A stretch of DNA of 64,000 bases from Mucilaginibacter sp. L294 (GTDB taxonomy: Bacteria; Bacteroidota; Bacteroidia; Sphingobacteriales; Sphingobacteriaceae): NCBI RefSeq assembly GCF_001636615.1, contig NZ_LGEK01000005.1, forward strand, positions 1-64,000, read 5' to 3'. Positions 17,653 through 26,582 of this stretch are shown here, one piece after another (position 1 is the first letter of the stretch; every line of letters starts with the position of its first letter). A model generated the notes under the pieces. That model had not been told where the DNA came from. It did not search any database and saw nothing but the letters and a program-made list of their open reading frames with translations. The translations under genes were made by a program, and so were the position numbers.

Positions 17653-18066
17653 TTATTTTATACCTTTTTCATTGATAGATTTACCATTACCGGGCATTAC
17701 AACTATTGATGCCGGGCGGGGGTTTTGACCACCTTTAACCACAATACCACCAATAGGCTGGCCTGTGCTTATGCCCTGAAAAAGTGGGTTACTACCTTCT
17801 GTACCTGAGGGGGTATATAAAGGGCTTGTTGGTTGTACATCTGTAGCTATACCATTATGGCCACCTTTAACAATTATGCCACCAATTGGATTGCCGGGTT
17901 TTGCTTCGGTTACGGCAATACCATTTTGGCCCCCCTTAACAACTATACCGCCAATTGGCGAACCTGCTGATCTTGCTTGTGACTGTGCATTAGCTGTAAA
18001 TGTAGCGGCAACTAATACTAAAACGAATGAGATGATTAACAAAATTAATGTGATGTCCTTTTTCAT
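17653..18066 (-). CDS. Secreted repeat protein with PIGGIVVKGGQN units
   Basis: The 137-residue protein has an N-terminal signal peptide (about 1-28, ending TANAQ). The mature part carries three copies of PIGGI(V/I)VKGG(Q/H)N starting at residues 37, 60 and 104. Two are followed by GIA(V/T). The gap between the last two is about twice the 22-23-residue period, so a degenerate unit lies between. I know no family with this repeat. Glycine- and valine-rich short repeats suggest a surface or matrix peptide or a precursor that is cut into pieces. It is divergent from the sigma-54-type regulator, with a 134-bp gap. Confidence 0.68.
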   Translation of the reverse strand: MKKDITLILLIISFVLVLVAATFTANAQSQARSAGSPIGGIVVKGGQNGIAVTEAKPGNPIGGIIVKGGHNGIATDVQPTSPLYTPSGTEGSNPLFQGISTGQPIGGIVVKGGQNPRPASIVVMPGNGKSINEKGIK

Positions 18067-18200
18067 TGTGTTTGATTTAAATGGTTTGGTTTGTTTTACA
18101 CCACTATATAAAACATGTGCCCAAAGTGTTACCCCCTTATTTATATTTTTTTTAGGATAGCTAATTATCTACTTTCGCATATCGTATTACTACAACCCGG

Positions 18201-19520
18201 ATGCAAGCAACTATCCTCATTATCGACGACGAAAAAAAACTGAACGACCTGCTCTCGCGCATTATAGGTTTAGAAGGTTTTAAAGTAGTACAGGCATTTA
18301 CCGGCAAAGAGGGCATTAAACTACTGGAACAGGAAGATGTACTGGTGGTATTGAGCGATGTTAAGCTGCCCGATGTAAACGGGGTTGACCTGGTAAAAAC
18401 CATCAAAGCCAAAAAACCTTATGTGGAGGTGATAAACCTTACCGCTTACGGAACCATTAACGATGGCGTGCAATCCATTAAAAACGGTGCATTTAACTAT
18501 ATAGTTAAAGGCGATGATAACGATAAGATCCTCCCGCTGCTTAGCCAGGCGGTAGAGAAAGCGCAGCTACAGCAAAATGCCTTTAATGCCAATAAAAAGG
18601 TAAGCGATAAATTCAGCTTCGGGCAGATCATCGGGCAATCGCAACCCATAACAGATGCCGTTAACCTGGCCCGCAAAGTTGCCGCTACCGATACCACCGT
18701 TTTGCTTTTGGGCGAAACCGGTACCGGTAAAGAGGTTTTTGCATCGGCCATACATTACGAAAGCCAGCGCAGGCAAATGCCTTTTGTGGCCATCAATTGC
18801 AGCAGCTTTACAGGTGAATTACTGGAAAGTGAACTGTTCGGTTATAAAGCAGGCGCTTTTACAGGGGCGGTTAAAGACAAGAAGGGTTTATTGGAAGAGG
18901 CCCACCACGGCAGTATCTTCCTTGATGAAATAGGCGAAATGAGCCTGGAGCTGCAGGCCAAACTACTCCGGGTACTCGAAAGTAAAACCTTCATCAAACT
19001 GGGCGATACGCAAACCACCAAAGTGAACATTCGCATTATGGCGGCCACCAACCGCGATCTTCAAAAAGAAGCCGAAGAAGGTAAGTTTCGTTTAGACCTG
19101 TTCTACAGGTTATCCGTTTTTACCATCTCCCTACCCTCGCTTAACGAGCGCAAAGGCGATATTGAGCTACTGGCTAAATTTTACCTGAAACAATTTGCCG
19201 ATAAAGCAGGGAAACCCGTTAAAATAACCGACGAGTTTTTAAGCCTGCTCAATAAGCATCAATGGAAAGGCAATATCCGCGAGCTAAAGAATATTATTGA
19301 ACGCGCTGTGATACTGGCTGATGATGTGCTTACCCCCGCATCGCTGCCGCCGCAGTTCAACACCAACATCGATAGCAGCTCGCTCGATCTGCAAAGCATC
19401 GAGAAGCAACACATCAGCAAAGTGCTGACCTACACCAAGGGCAATAAGACCGAAACCGCAAGGCTGCTGGGTATCGGGCTGACCACACTTTACCGTAAGA
19501 TAGACGAATACAGCTTGTAA
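18201..19520 (+). CDS. Sigma-54-dependent NtrC-type response regulator of the kdp locus
   Basis: The 439-residue regulator has a receiver domain (about 1-120, phospho-acceptor Asp53 in VLSDVKLPDVNG) and a AAA+ domain (about 145-375, Walker A GETGTGKE near 170-177). The intact GAFTGA loop at about 217-222 is needed to contact RpoN. A Fis-type helix-turn-helix closes the protein (ETARLLGIGLTTLYRKI). It lies upstream of kdpF-kdpA-kdpB-kdpC on the same strand. No OmpR-type KdpE occurs in the region, and the only orphan kinase nearby is the one behind KdpD at 27698, so it likely takes the place of KdpE. That pairing is inference. Confidence 0.93.
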   Translation: MQATILIIDDEKKLNDLLSRIIGLEGFKVVQAFTGKEGIKLLEQEDVLVVLSDVKLPDVNGVDLVKTIKAKKPYVEVINLTAYGTINDGVQSIKNGAFNYIVKGDDNDKILPLLSQAVEKAQLQQNAFNANKKVSDKFSFGQIIGQSQPITDAVNLARKVAATDTTVLLLGETGTGKEVFASAIHYESQRRQMPFVAINCSSFTGELLESELFGYKAGAFTGAVKDKKGLLEEAHHGSIFLDEIGEMSLELQAKLLRVLESKTFIKLGDTQTTKVNIRIMAATNRDLQKEAEEGKFRLDLFYRLSVFTISLPSLNERKGDIELLAKFYLKQFADKAGKPVKITDEFLSLLNKHQWKGNIRELKNIIERAVILADDVLTPASLPPQFNTNIDSSSLDLQSIEKQHISKVLTYTKGNKTETARLLGIGLTTLYRKIDEYSL

Positions 19521-19532
19521 AGTTTCACCGTT

Positions 19533-19878
19533 TTGTTCCACTCAAAAATGGAACAAGTGGAACAAATGGAACATATTGACATACAGCATATTAAGTTTTT
19601 ATTTTTGCGCTTCTATTTAAAGTTTTACTTCTCGATTTTGGGTATAATCAACTCGTTTACAATATCTTATGTTTTTTGAGATTTTGTTCCACTTTTTATA
19701 AAATGGAAAAAAAATAGTGCACTCTATCAGCGGAAAATAACGCCTTTTTTCGCCTTTTATTCGCCTTGTATCGCCCTTTTTTGGCTGCCAAAAGGCACGT
19801 TTAAGTACATAATAGTATTTTCATAAATATTTGATTTATAGGTTATTATCCATTTAACCCTTGTTCCATTTTGTTCCG
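19533..19878. promoter_or_regulatory. Cluster of TTGTTCCA/TGGAACAA sites between regulator and kdp operon
   Basis: TTGTTCCA (19533-19540) and TGGAACAA (19549-19556) form a perfect 8-bp dyad with an 8-bp spacer. More copies lie at 19558-19565, 19567-19574 (TGGAACAT), 19684-19691, 19861-19868 and 19871-19878 (one mismatch). Such clustering in a non-coding stretch fits enhancer sites for the sigma-54 activator encoded just before it. The dyad lies 13 bp behind that gene's stop codon. This is inference. The whole 19521-20287 gap otherwise holds the hairpins and repeats listed here. Confidence 0.45.
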
Positions 19879-19914
19879 TTTTGTCCCGAAATGAACAAGA
19901 TTTACGGGGGCACC

Positions 19915-19948
19915 TTCTGCAGGGTCCTCTACGAGAGACCCTGCAGAA
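19915..19948. repeat. Perfect 12-bp GC-rich hairpin
   Basis: TTCTGCAGGGTC (19915-19926) and GACCCTGCAGAA (19937-19948) pair perfectly across a 10-nt loop. No U-tract follows on either strand. It could be a repeat element, a protein site or the 3' structure of the regulator transcript. Confidence 0.55.
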
Positions 19949-19996
19949 ACGGAGCAGTAAGTAATAAACCTTACTTAAACGTATGCAGGGCGTAGA

Positions 19997-20120
19997 AGAT
20001 TTCTCCTCACACCCATTTCACAGCCCCCCCTGTTCGTTCGAAATGACAAGCGGGAATAGTTAAAGTGCCATAAAACCGCTATGCCCTCTGTGTTCCTCTC
20101 TCCGTGCCCTCTGTGATTAA
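19997..20120. repeat. Fragments of two intergenic repeat families
   Basis: AGATTTCTCCTC at 19997 to TTCGAAATGACA at 20048 resembles a single copy of a dispersed palindromic element. About 20085-20120 has CCCTCTGTGTTCCTC and GTGCCCTCTGTG, related to the CTCTGTG repeats at 24821-25206 and 26308-26566. Confidence 0.4.
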
Positions 20121-20149
20121 ATCCCACCAAACTCCCCAAAACGATAATC

Positions 20150-20176
20150 AACCCTTCCAAAATGGAAGGGTTTTTT
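20150..20176 (+). terminator. Rho-independent terminator ahead of the kdp operon
   Basis: AACCCTTCCA (20150-20159) pairs perfectly with TGGAAGGGTT (20163-20172) over a 3-nt loop, followed by TTTT. It would stop readthrough from the upstream regulator, or act as an attenuator if transcription of kdp starts upstream of it. Confidence 0.75.
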
Positions 20177-20245
20177 GTTGTATCAAAACCCACAAAAACA
20201 AACAACAATCTAACAATCAATCATTTAACAATAAGCAAAGCTAAA

Positions 20246-20261
20246 CGGCATCTCAATTGGC
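20246..20261 (+). promoter_or_regulatory. Candidate sigma-54 promoter of the kdp operon
   Basis: CGGCATCTCAATTGGC matches the -24/-12 pattern TGGCACrnnnnTTGCw at GGCA and TTG, with the -12 GC replaced by GG. It lies 26 bp before the first small kdp reading frame and just behind the terminator at 20150. A sigma-54 activator is encoded next door. The mismatch at -12 keeps confidence low. Confidence 0.35.
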
Positions 20262-20287
20262 ATAGGTGGTCAAAAACAATTAATAAA

Positions 20288-20371
20288 ATGATCACAATAC
20301 TCTTCTTCGTAGCCATCCTTGTTAGCTGGTGGTTCATTTTTAAATCAATCGACTGGTTCGAAAAAATCTAA
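20288..20371 (+). CDS. 27-residue hydrophobic peptide preceding kdpF
   Basis: This short frame encodes one membrane helix (MITILFFVAILVSWWFIF) and an amphipathic tail ending DWFEKI. It ends 6 bp before the kdpF start and would be the first gene of the kdp transcript. It may be a second KdpF-like small subunit or a leader peptide. I know no named family. Evidence is position, length and composition. Confidence 0.5.
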   Translation: MITILFFVAILVSWWFIFKSIDWFEKI

Positions 20372-20377
20372 CCCATC

Positions 20378-20455
20378 ATGATCGCATTATTCATTATCTC
20401 CATCGCAGTTTTCATATACATGATATATGTACTGCTAAAACCCGAAAACTTTTAA
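20378..20455 (+). CDS. kdpF: Potassium-transporting ATPase small subunit KdpF
   Basis: The 25-residue single-helix peptide (MIALFIISIAVFIYMIYVLL, then KPENF) has the size, composition and position of KdpF. That lipid-like subunit stabilises the KdpABC complex. It ends 12 bp before kdpA. Confidence 0.85.
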   Translation: MIALFIISIAVFIYMIYVLLKPENF

Positions 20456-20467
20456 CCCGAAAACACA

Positions 20468-22186
20468 ATGAACACAGAACTATTTGGAATCATTGCCTCG
20501 TTTGCCTTAATGCTGGTTATTGGCATCCCGCTGGGCAAGTACCTGGCAAAAATGTTTGCCGGCGAAAAGGTATGGACCGACTTTATGAAGCCCGTAGAAA
20601 ACGGCATCTACAAACTATCGGGCATTAACCCCAACGAGCCTATGGACTGGAAACAGTTTTTAAAAGCAATGATGTGCATCAACCTGCTTTGGCTGGTTTA
20701 TGGCTTTTTTGTTTTACTGTACCAGGATAAACTCCCCCTAAACCCCGATGCCAACCCCGGCATGACCGCCGACCTGGCTTTTAACAGCATCATCAGCTTT
20801 GTGGTTAACTGTAACCTGCAGCACTACAGCGGCGAAAGTGGTGCCACTTACCTTACACAGCACTTTATATTTATGTTTCTGCAATTTGTAAGCGCGGCAA
20901 CAGGTATAGCTTGCGCCGTGGGTTTGTTTAAAGCCTTCCGCGATAAAACCACCAACGACCTGGGTAACTTCTGGGCTTACTTTTTAAGGGCCATTACCCG
21001 TTTGTTACTGCCTTTATCCATTGTGGTAGCCTTAATATTAACCTTTAACGGTACGCCAAGCAGCTACGCCGATAAAGACAAATTTATATCCTTACAGGGC
21101 GATACCGTAAATGTATCGCGCGGCCCCGCTGCGCAGTTCATCGCTATAAAACATTTGGGAACAAACGGTGGCGGCTGGTTCGGTGCCAACTCATCGCACC
21201 CACTGGAAAACCCTAACTACCTGACAAATATTACCGAGATCGTTTCACAAATGATCATCCCTATAGCTATGGTGCTTTGCTTTGGCTATTTTATCCGTCG
21301 CAAAAAACTGGGCTGGGTAATTTTCGGGGTGATGATGATAGGCGCCTTGCTCCTGCTCATCCCATCCATCGGCAGCGAAACCGGCGGCAACCCCGCCATT
21401 GCTAAAATGGGTGTATCACAGGTTACCGGCGCTATGGAGGGCAAAGAAGTACGCATAGGCCCAACCGCTACAGCCTTTTGGAGCACTTTTACCACCATAG
21501 TATCTACCGGATCTGTAAACGGCATGCATGATAGCACCATGGCCCTTACAGGCTTATGGCAGCTGCTGGGCATGATGATCAACGGTTTCTTCGGTGGCTG
21601 CGGTGTTGGCGTGTTAAACTACTTCATCTATTTAATAATAGCCGTATTCATTTCCGGCCTGATGGTTGGCCGAACCCCCGAGTTTTTGGGCCATAAAGTT
21701 GAAGCCCGCGAAGTAAAAATTGCCGCGCTGATAACCCTGCTTAGTCCGTTCTTAATTATGGCAGGCACAGCAATAGCCGCTTTTGTATTCACCAACCACG
21801 GCAGCGCCAACTGGGCGGTTAAGCCATCGGCATGGTTAAATAACCCAAGCTTCCACGGCTTTAGCGAGATGCTTTACGAGATGACCTCGGCCAACGCCAA
21901 CAACGGCTCGGGCTTTGAAGGCCTGGGCGATAACAACATCTTTTGGAATTTATCAACCGGTATTTTAATGATACTTGGCAGGTTCCTGCCCATCATTGGC
22001 CCGGTAGCTATAGCAGGCTTGCTTGCCAAAAAGAAATACATCCCCGAATCGGCAGGTACATTAAAAACCGATACCATCACCTTTGGGCTGATGACCTTCG
22101 CTGTAATACTGGTGTTAAACGCATTATCGTACTTCCCTGCTTTGGCTTTGGGCCCTATTGCAGAGTTCTTTTCAATGCCTAAGTAA
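20468..22186 (+). CDS. kdpA: Potassium-transporting ATPase subunit A
   Basis: This is the channel-like, potassium-selective subunit of the high-affinity K+ pump, 572 residues, with about ten membrane helices. The four pseudo-repeats of the selectivity filter are visible, including [15 protein letters not shown] and [20 protein letters not shown], and the [14 protein letters not shown] segment near the C-terminus. Length is close to the E. coli protein (557). It is followed after 8 bp by kdpB. Expression is expected under potassium limitation. Confidence 0.97.
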   Translation: MNTELFGIIASFALMLVIGIPLGKYLAKMFAGEKVWTDFMKPVENGIYKLSGINPNEPMDWKQFLKAMMCINLLWLVYGFFVLLYQDKLPLNPDANPGMTADLAFNSIISFVVNCNLQHYSGESGATYLTQHFIFMFLQFVSAATGIACAVGLFKAFRDKTTNDLGNFWAYFLRAITRLLLPLSIVVALILTFNGTPSSYADKDKFISLQGDTVNVSRGPAAQFIAIKHLGTNGGGWFGANSSHPLENPNYLTNITEIVSQMIIPIAMVLCFGYFIRRKKLGWVIFGVMMIGALLLLIPSIGSETGGNPAIAKMGVSQVTGAMEGKEVRIGPTATAFWSTFTTIVSTGSVNGMHDSTMALTGLWQLLGMMINGFFGGCGVGVLNYFIYLIIAVFISGLMVGRTPEFLGHKVEAREVKIAALITLLSPFLIMAGTAIAAFVFTNHGSANWAVKPSAWLNNPSFHGFSEMLYEMTSANANNGSGFEGLGDNNIFWNLSTGILMILGRFLPIIGPVAIAGLLAKKKYIPESAGTLKTDTITFGLMTFAVILVLNALSYFPALALGPIAEFFSMPK

Positions 22187-22194
22187 TCTATATC

Positions 22195-24228
22195 ATGACA
22201 ACAAGATCAAATAAATTATTCGAACCTGCTTTGGTGCAAACCGCGCTGAAGGAGTCGTTCATCAAACTGAACCCTAAAGTAATGCTTCGTAACCCGGTAA
22301 TGTTTACCGTGGAAGTGGGTACCGCCATTATGCTTTACATGAGCGTTTACAGCTTTTTGCATACCGGCCAGGGTTCGTTCACTTATAACTTTATCATTTT
22401 CATAGTACTGCTGCTAACCCTGCTGTTTGCCAACTTTGCCGAGGCCATTGCCGAAGCGCGTGGTAAAGCACAGGCCGACAGCCTCCGTAAAACCCGCGAG
22501 GAAACACCAGCCAACGTTTTAATGCCCGATGGCAGCATCGTTAGCAAATCATCAAACGCATTGCGTAAAGGTGATGTATTTGTTTGCGAGGCCGGCGATA
22601 CCATACCAACCGATGGCGAGATCACCGAAGGGTTGGCTACGATAGATGAATCGGCCATTACAGGTGAATCCGCGCCGGTTATCCGCGAGGCGGGTGGCGA
22701 TAAATCATCTGTAACGGGTGGTACAAAAGTACTGTCAGACAAGATAAAAGTGGTAGTAACCACCGAGCCGGGCGAAAGCTTTTTGGACAAGATGATAGCC
22801 CTGGTAGAGGGTGCATCACGCCAGAAAACACCAAACGAGATTGCTTTAACCATCCTGTTGGCCAGTTTCACGCTCATCTTTATCATTGTTTGTGTTACGC
22901 TGAAACCATTTGCAGACTATGCCAACACGCCTATTACCATAGCCGCGCTGATCTCTCTTTTCGTTTGTTTGATCCCTACCACTATCGGTGGCCTTTTATC
23001 GGCCATTGGTATTGCGGGGATGGACAGGGCCTTACGTGCCAATGTGATCACCAAATCTGGTAAAGCGGTTGAAACCGCGGGTGATATTGATGTATTGCTT
23101 TTGGATAAAACAGGTACCATCACTATTGGTAACCGTAAAGCAACCCAGTTTTGGCCAGCCCCCGGCGTATTGCCCGAGGATTTGGTGAAAGCTGCCGTAT
23201 TATCATCATTAGCTGATGAAACGCCCGAAGGTAAATCTATCATCGAGCTGGCGCAGCAAAGCAATATGCGCATTTCGATGACGCCGCCCGCGAATGCCGA
23301 GTTCATTAAATTCACCGCCGAAACCCGCGCCAGCGGTATCAATACTGCCGATGGTTTACGCATCCGTAAAGGTGCTTTTGATTCGATCAGGAACATGTCG
23401 GTAGCCGCAGGCAACAAGTTCTCGCCCGATGTGGAACAGCGTGTAAAAGCCATTGCAAGTAACGGTGGCACGCCGTTGGTGGTATCACAAAACGAAGTGG
23501 TTTTAGGCACCATAGAATTGCAGGACATTATCAAACCCGGCATTGCCGAACGTTTTGAGCGCCTGCGTAAAATGGGGATCAAAACGGTGATGGTAACCGG
23601 CGATAACCCGCTTACTGCCAAATTTATTGCCGAAAAAGCCGGTGTGGACGATTTTATTGCCGAGGCCAAACCCGAAGATAAAATGAACTACATTAAAGCC
23701 GAGCAGCAAAGCGGCCGCCTGGTAGCCATGATGGGCGACGGTACAAACGATGCCCCCGCCCTTGCCCAGGCTGATGTTGGTGTAGCCATGAACAGCGGCA
23801 CCCAGGCCGCCAAAGAAGCCGGTAACATGGTGGATTTGGATAACGACCCAACCAAACTGATAGAGATCGTTGAAATTGGCAAGCAATTGCTTATTACCCG
23901 TGGTACATTAACCACCTTCTCTATCGCTAATGATGTGGCTAAGTACTTTGCTATTGTTCCGGCATTGTTTATTGCCTCTATCCCGGCCTTGCAGGCTATT
24001 AATATTATGCATCTGCACAGTCCGGAGAGTGCCATCCTTTCAGCCGTAATATTCAACGCAATCATCATCCCGATGCTGATACCATTGGCCTTAAAAGGGG
24101 TTGAATACAAACCAATTGGTGCCAGTGCTTTGCTTCGCCGCAACCTGTTGATCTACGGCCTGGGTGGTGTTATAGCGCCATTCATCGGCATCAAATTAAT
24201 CGACTTGCTTATTTCCCTATTCTTCTAA
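22195..24228 (+). CDS. kdpB: Potassium-transporting P-type ATPase subunit B
   Basis: This is the P-type ATPase subunit that energises K+ uptake, 677 residues. Motifs appear in order: actuator ITGESAPV (about 160), the phosphorylation site [12 protein letters not shown] (Asp about 305), KGAFDSI in the nucleotide domain, VTGDNPLTA (about 465) and the hinge [20 protein letters not shown] (about 510). It lies between kdpA and kdpC with gaps of 8 and 12 bp. Confidence 0.97.
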   Translation: MTTRSNKLFEPALVQTALKESFIKLNPKVMLRNPVMFTVEVGTAIMLYMSVYSFLHTGQGSFTYNFIIFIVLLLTLLFANFAEAIAEARGKAQADSLRKTREETPANVLMPDGSIVSKSSNALRKGDVFVCEAGDTIPTDGEITEGLATIDESAITGESAPVIREAGGDKSSVTGGTKVLSDKIKVVVTTEPGESFLDKMIALVEGASRQKTPNEIALTILLASFTLIFIIVCVTLKPFADYANTPITIAALISLFVCLIPTTIGGLLSAIGIAGMDRALRANVITKSGKAVETAGDIDVLLLDKTGTITIGNRKATQFWPAPGVLPEDLVKAAVLSSLADETPEGKSIIELAQQSNMRISMTPPANAEFIKFTAETRASGINTADGLRIRKGAFDSIRNMSVAAGNKFSPDVEQRVKAIASNGGTPLVVSQNEVVLGTIELQDIIKPGIAERFERLRKMGIKTVMVTGDNPLTAKFIAEKAGVDDFIAEAKPEDKMNYIKAEQQSGRLVAMMGDGTNDAPALAQADVGVAMNSGTQAAKEAGNMVDLDNDPTKLIEIVEIGKQLLITRGTLTTFSIANDVAKYFAIVPALFIASIPALQAINIMHLHSPESAILSAVIFNAIIIPMLIPLALKGVEYKPIGASALLRRNLLIYGLGGVIAPFIGIKLIDLLISLFF

Positions 24229-24240
24229 TTAATTAAGATC

Positions 24241-24807
24241 ATGAAATCAAATATCATCAAATCCATACGCCTTACACTGGTACTTACCGTAGTACTGTGC
24301 GTAATATACCCGGTAGCTATATCCCTTGCGGGCAAGCTATCAAAGGGCCGGGGTAATGGCGAAACCATCACCGTGAACGGTAAAGTAGTCGGCTACGCCA
24401 ATATTGGCCAAAGCTTTACACAACCCAAATACTTTTGGGGCAGGCCATCCGCAGTTGGCTACAACGCAGCCGGTAGCGCAGGCAGCAATAAAGGCCCAAG
24501 CAACCCCGATTACCTGAAAGATGTAAGCAACCGGATAGATACCCTGCTGAAGTATCACCCTTACTTAAAACGCAGCGATATCCCCGCCGAAATGGTAACC
24601 GCATCTGGTAGTGGTTTGGATCCGGACATATCACCGGCTGCAGCAAAAATTCAGATACAACGTGTGGCAAAAGTACGCGGCCTTGATATTGAAGCGGTAA
24701 CCGCATTGGTAAACCAACATACCGAAGCGCCGCTTGCAGGCCTGTTTGGCCCGGCAAAAGTGAACGTATTAAAATTGAACGTGGCGTTGGACGCGCTTAA
24801 GAAATAA
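24241..24807 (+). CDS. kdpC: Potassium-transporting ATPase subunit C
   Basis: This accessory subunit has 188 residues: one N-terminal membrane helix (LTLVLTVVLCVIYPVAISLA) and a periplasmic/soluble domain with the typical IGQSFTQPKYFWGRPSA and GSGLDPDISPAAAKIQ motifs. It assembles with KdpA and KdpB. It is the last pump gene and is followed by a tandem palindromic repeat array. Confidence 0.97.
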   Translation: MKSNIIKSIRLTLVLTVVLCVIYPVAISLAGKLSKGRGNGETITVNGKVVGYANIGQSFTQPKYFWGRPSAVGYNAAGSAGSNKGPSNPDYLKDVSNRIDTLLKYHPYLKRSDIPAEMVTASGSGLDPDISPAAAKIQIQRVAKVRGLDIEAVTALVNQHTEAPLAGLFGPAKVNVLKLNVALDALKK

Positions 24808-24820
24808 CATTTAAAATATA

Positions 24821-25206
24821 ACCACAAAGGGCACAAAGTAAAACCACAGAGTACACAGAGATTTAAACAGCAAAAGTCAATGACTTTACAAGTCTTTGTG
24901 CTCTCTGTGGTTAACCAACATGCAAATTCTCTGTGTCCTCTGTGGTAAAAATTGAATAAAACATTAACCACAAAGGACACAAAGAAAAACCACAGAGTTC
25001 ACAGAGCCGATCAATTCAAAACTCAGTGCTCTCTGTGTTAACCAACATGCAAATTCTCTGTGTCCTCTGTGGTAAAACAATGAATAAAACATTAACCACA
25101 AAGGGCACAAAGAAAAACCACAGAGTTACACAGAGCTGATCAATTCAAAACTCAGTGTTCTCTGTGTTAACCAACATGCAAATTCTCTGTGTCCTCTGTG
25201 GTAAAA
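24821..25206. repeat. Tandem array of three palindromic CTCTGTG repeats
   Basis: Three copies begin with ACCACAAAGG at 24821, 24967 and 25095 and end with CTCTGTGTCCTCTGTGGT; the shared tail AACCAACATGCAAATTCTCT starts at 24913, 25040 and 25169. Each copy is an imperfect palindrome (ACCACAGAG against CTCTGTGGT), with periods of 128-146 bp. Copies two and three are nearly identical. The array fills the gap between kdpC and the porin gene. It is REP/BIME-like, not a CRISPR. Confidence 0.85.
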
Positions 25207-25226
25207 ACAAACACTCAACTCAAAAA

Positions 25227-26282
25227 ATGAAAACACTCCTTATATCATCAGCAATAATTTTAGCTGCCCTAACTGTGAAGGCGCAGGATACTACCAAAAC
25301 GGCAGAGAATCCCTTAACCATTTCGGGTTCGGTAGATGCTTATTACAAGTACGATTTCTCCAGGTTCCGCAATGCGGCGGGTGGCTCAAATATCCCCACC
25401 AGTTTTGCGACAGATCAAAACTCTATCTCTATCGGCATGGTTGATCTGGCGGTGAAAAAGAAAGTAAACAAAGCCTCCTTTGTAGGCGAATTATCCTTCG
25501 GCCCGCGGGGCGAAGGGCAATCGATACCTAACAGCGGCACCAACGGACAATCGTTTCACATCCAGAATTTATATATGGGTTATGATGTTACCGATAAGCT
25601 GAACCTTACGGCAGGTTACATGTCAACCTTTGTGGGTTATGAAGTGATCTCCCCGGTAGGAAATTTCAACTATTCTACCTCCTACCTGTTCACCAACGGG
25701 CCGTTCCAGAATGCAGGTTTTAAAGCCACTTATGCCTTTAACAGCAAGGTGAGTTTAATGGCGGGGATATTCAATGATACCTGGAACAGCTACCAATCAA
25801 CAAGGGATGTATCCACTTTCGGTGCGCAATTGCTGGTTAGTCCGGTTAAAGGGTGGACGGCTTACATCAACCTGCTAAGTGGCAAAACATCAGGCACTAT
25901 TGTAGACTTGACCACCACCTACCAAATAACCGATGCCTTTAAATTAGGCTTGAACGGCGCAACGTTCTCTGCCCCCGATGCGGTAAAAGGCGGATTTGAA
26001 GGTGTAGCATTATACCCGCAATTAGCAGTTTCAAAAGATGTAACTTTAGGCTTAAGGGGCGAATATTTCAAAACAAAAACAGGTGGTTTTGTAACCGCAG
26101 GCCCACCGGCAGGCGAATCGATCACGGCATTCACTTTAACAGCCAACATCAAAGCGGGACCATTAACGTTGATACCAGAGGTAAGGTTAGATAACGGTTC
26201 GACAGCACAATTTATAAACAACAATGCAGGTGCTACTAAACAGGCTTCGCAATTTTTAGTGGCGGCGGTTTACGCGTTTTAA
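25227..26282 (+). CDS. Outer-membrane beta-barrel porin of the kdp locus
   Basis: The protein has 351 residues with a signal peptide (about 1-20, ALTVKAQ). Alternating amphipathic strands and a C-terminal aromatic strand (FLVAAVYAF) indicate an outer-membrane barrel of about 16 strands. It resembles the putative porins (DUF1597/OmpL-like) that often accompany kdp genes in Bacteroidota (from memory). ATG 25227 is chosen because the signal peptide starts there; the upstream in-frame extension runs through the repeat array. Its place between kdpC and kdpD suggests a role in K+ passage across the outer membrane, which is inference. Confidence 0.82.
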   Translation: MKTLLISSAIILAALTVKAQDTTKTAENPLTISGSVDAYYKYDFSRFRNAAGGSNIPTSFATDQNSISIGMVDLAVKKKVNKASFVGELSFGPRGEGQSIPNSGTNGQSFHIQNLYMGYDVTDKLNLTAGYMSTFVGYEVISPVGNFNYSTSYLFTNGPFQNAGFKATYAFNSKVSLMAGIFNDTWNSYQSTRDVSTFGAQLLVSPVKGWTAYINLLSGKTSGTIVDLTTTYQITDAFKLGLNGATFSAPDAVKGGFEGVALYPQLAVSKDVTLGLRGEYFKTKTGGFVTAGPPAGESITAFTLTANIKAGPLTLIPEVRLDNGSTAQFINNNAGATKQASQFLVAAVYAF

Positions 26283-26307
26283 ATATTTGAATTGATTTAA
26301 ATGATTT

Positions 26308-26566
26308 AACCACAGAGGACACAGAGACAAACCACAAAGTACACAGAGAGAAACCACAAAGTACACAGAGCTTAGTAATTAAATCTCTGTGCTCTTTGTG
26401 TCTGATAAATAAGCAAATCTTAGTGCCCTTTGTGGTAAAAACTAACTTAACCACAGAGGACACAAAGAAAAAGGCACATAGTTACACAGAGCTTAGTAAA
26501 TTAAATCTCTGTGCTCTCTGTGGTTCACCAATATGCAACTTCTCTGTGAACTCTGTGGTAAAAAAT
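26308..26566. repeat. Two more CTCTGTG palindromic repeats
   Basis: Copies at about 26308-26440 and 26447-26566 are of the same family as those at 24821-25206, with ACCACAGAGGACACA starts and CTCTGTGGT ends. They fill the 300-bp gap between the porin and kdpD genes, ending 17 bp before the kdpD ATG. No promoter could be recognised inside. Confidence 0.8.
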
Positions 26567-26582
26567 TAACCAACAAGCTAAT

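Noticed and set aside
19780..19815. Sigma-54 promoter at GGCTGCCAAAAGGCACG
   Set aside because: The GG and GC elements are not at the required 10-bp spacing, and no gene start is close by.
22917..23669. A 250-codon open frame on the minus strand inside kdpB
   Set aside because: It mirrors the codon pattern of kdpB on the opposite strand and has low-complexity Ser/Ala composition. There is no sign of an independent gene.
24821..25206. Regularly spaced repeats as a possible CRISPR array
   Set aside because: Period is about 128 bp, the units are palindromic over most of their length, there are no unique spacers of 30-40 bp, and no cas genes are nearby.
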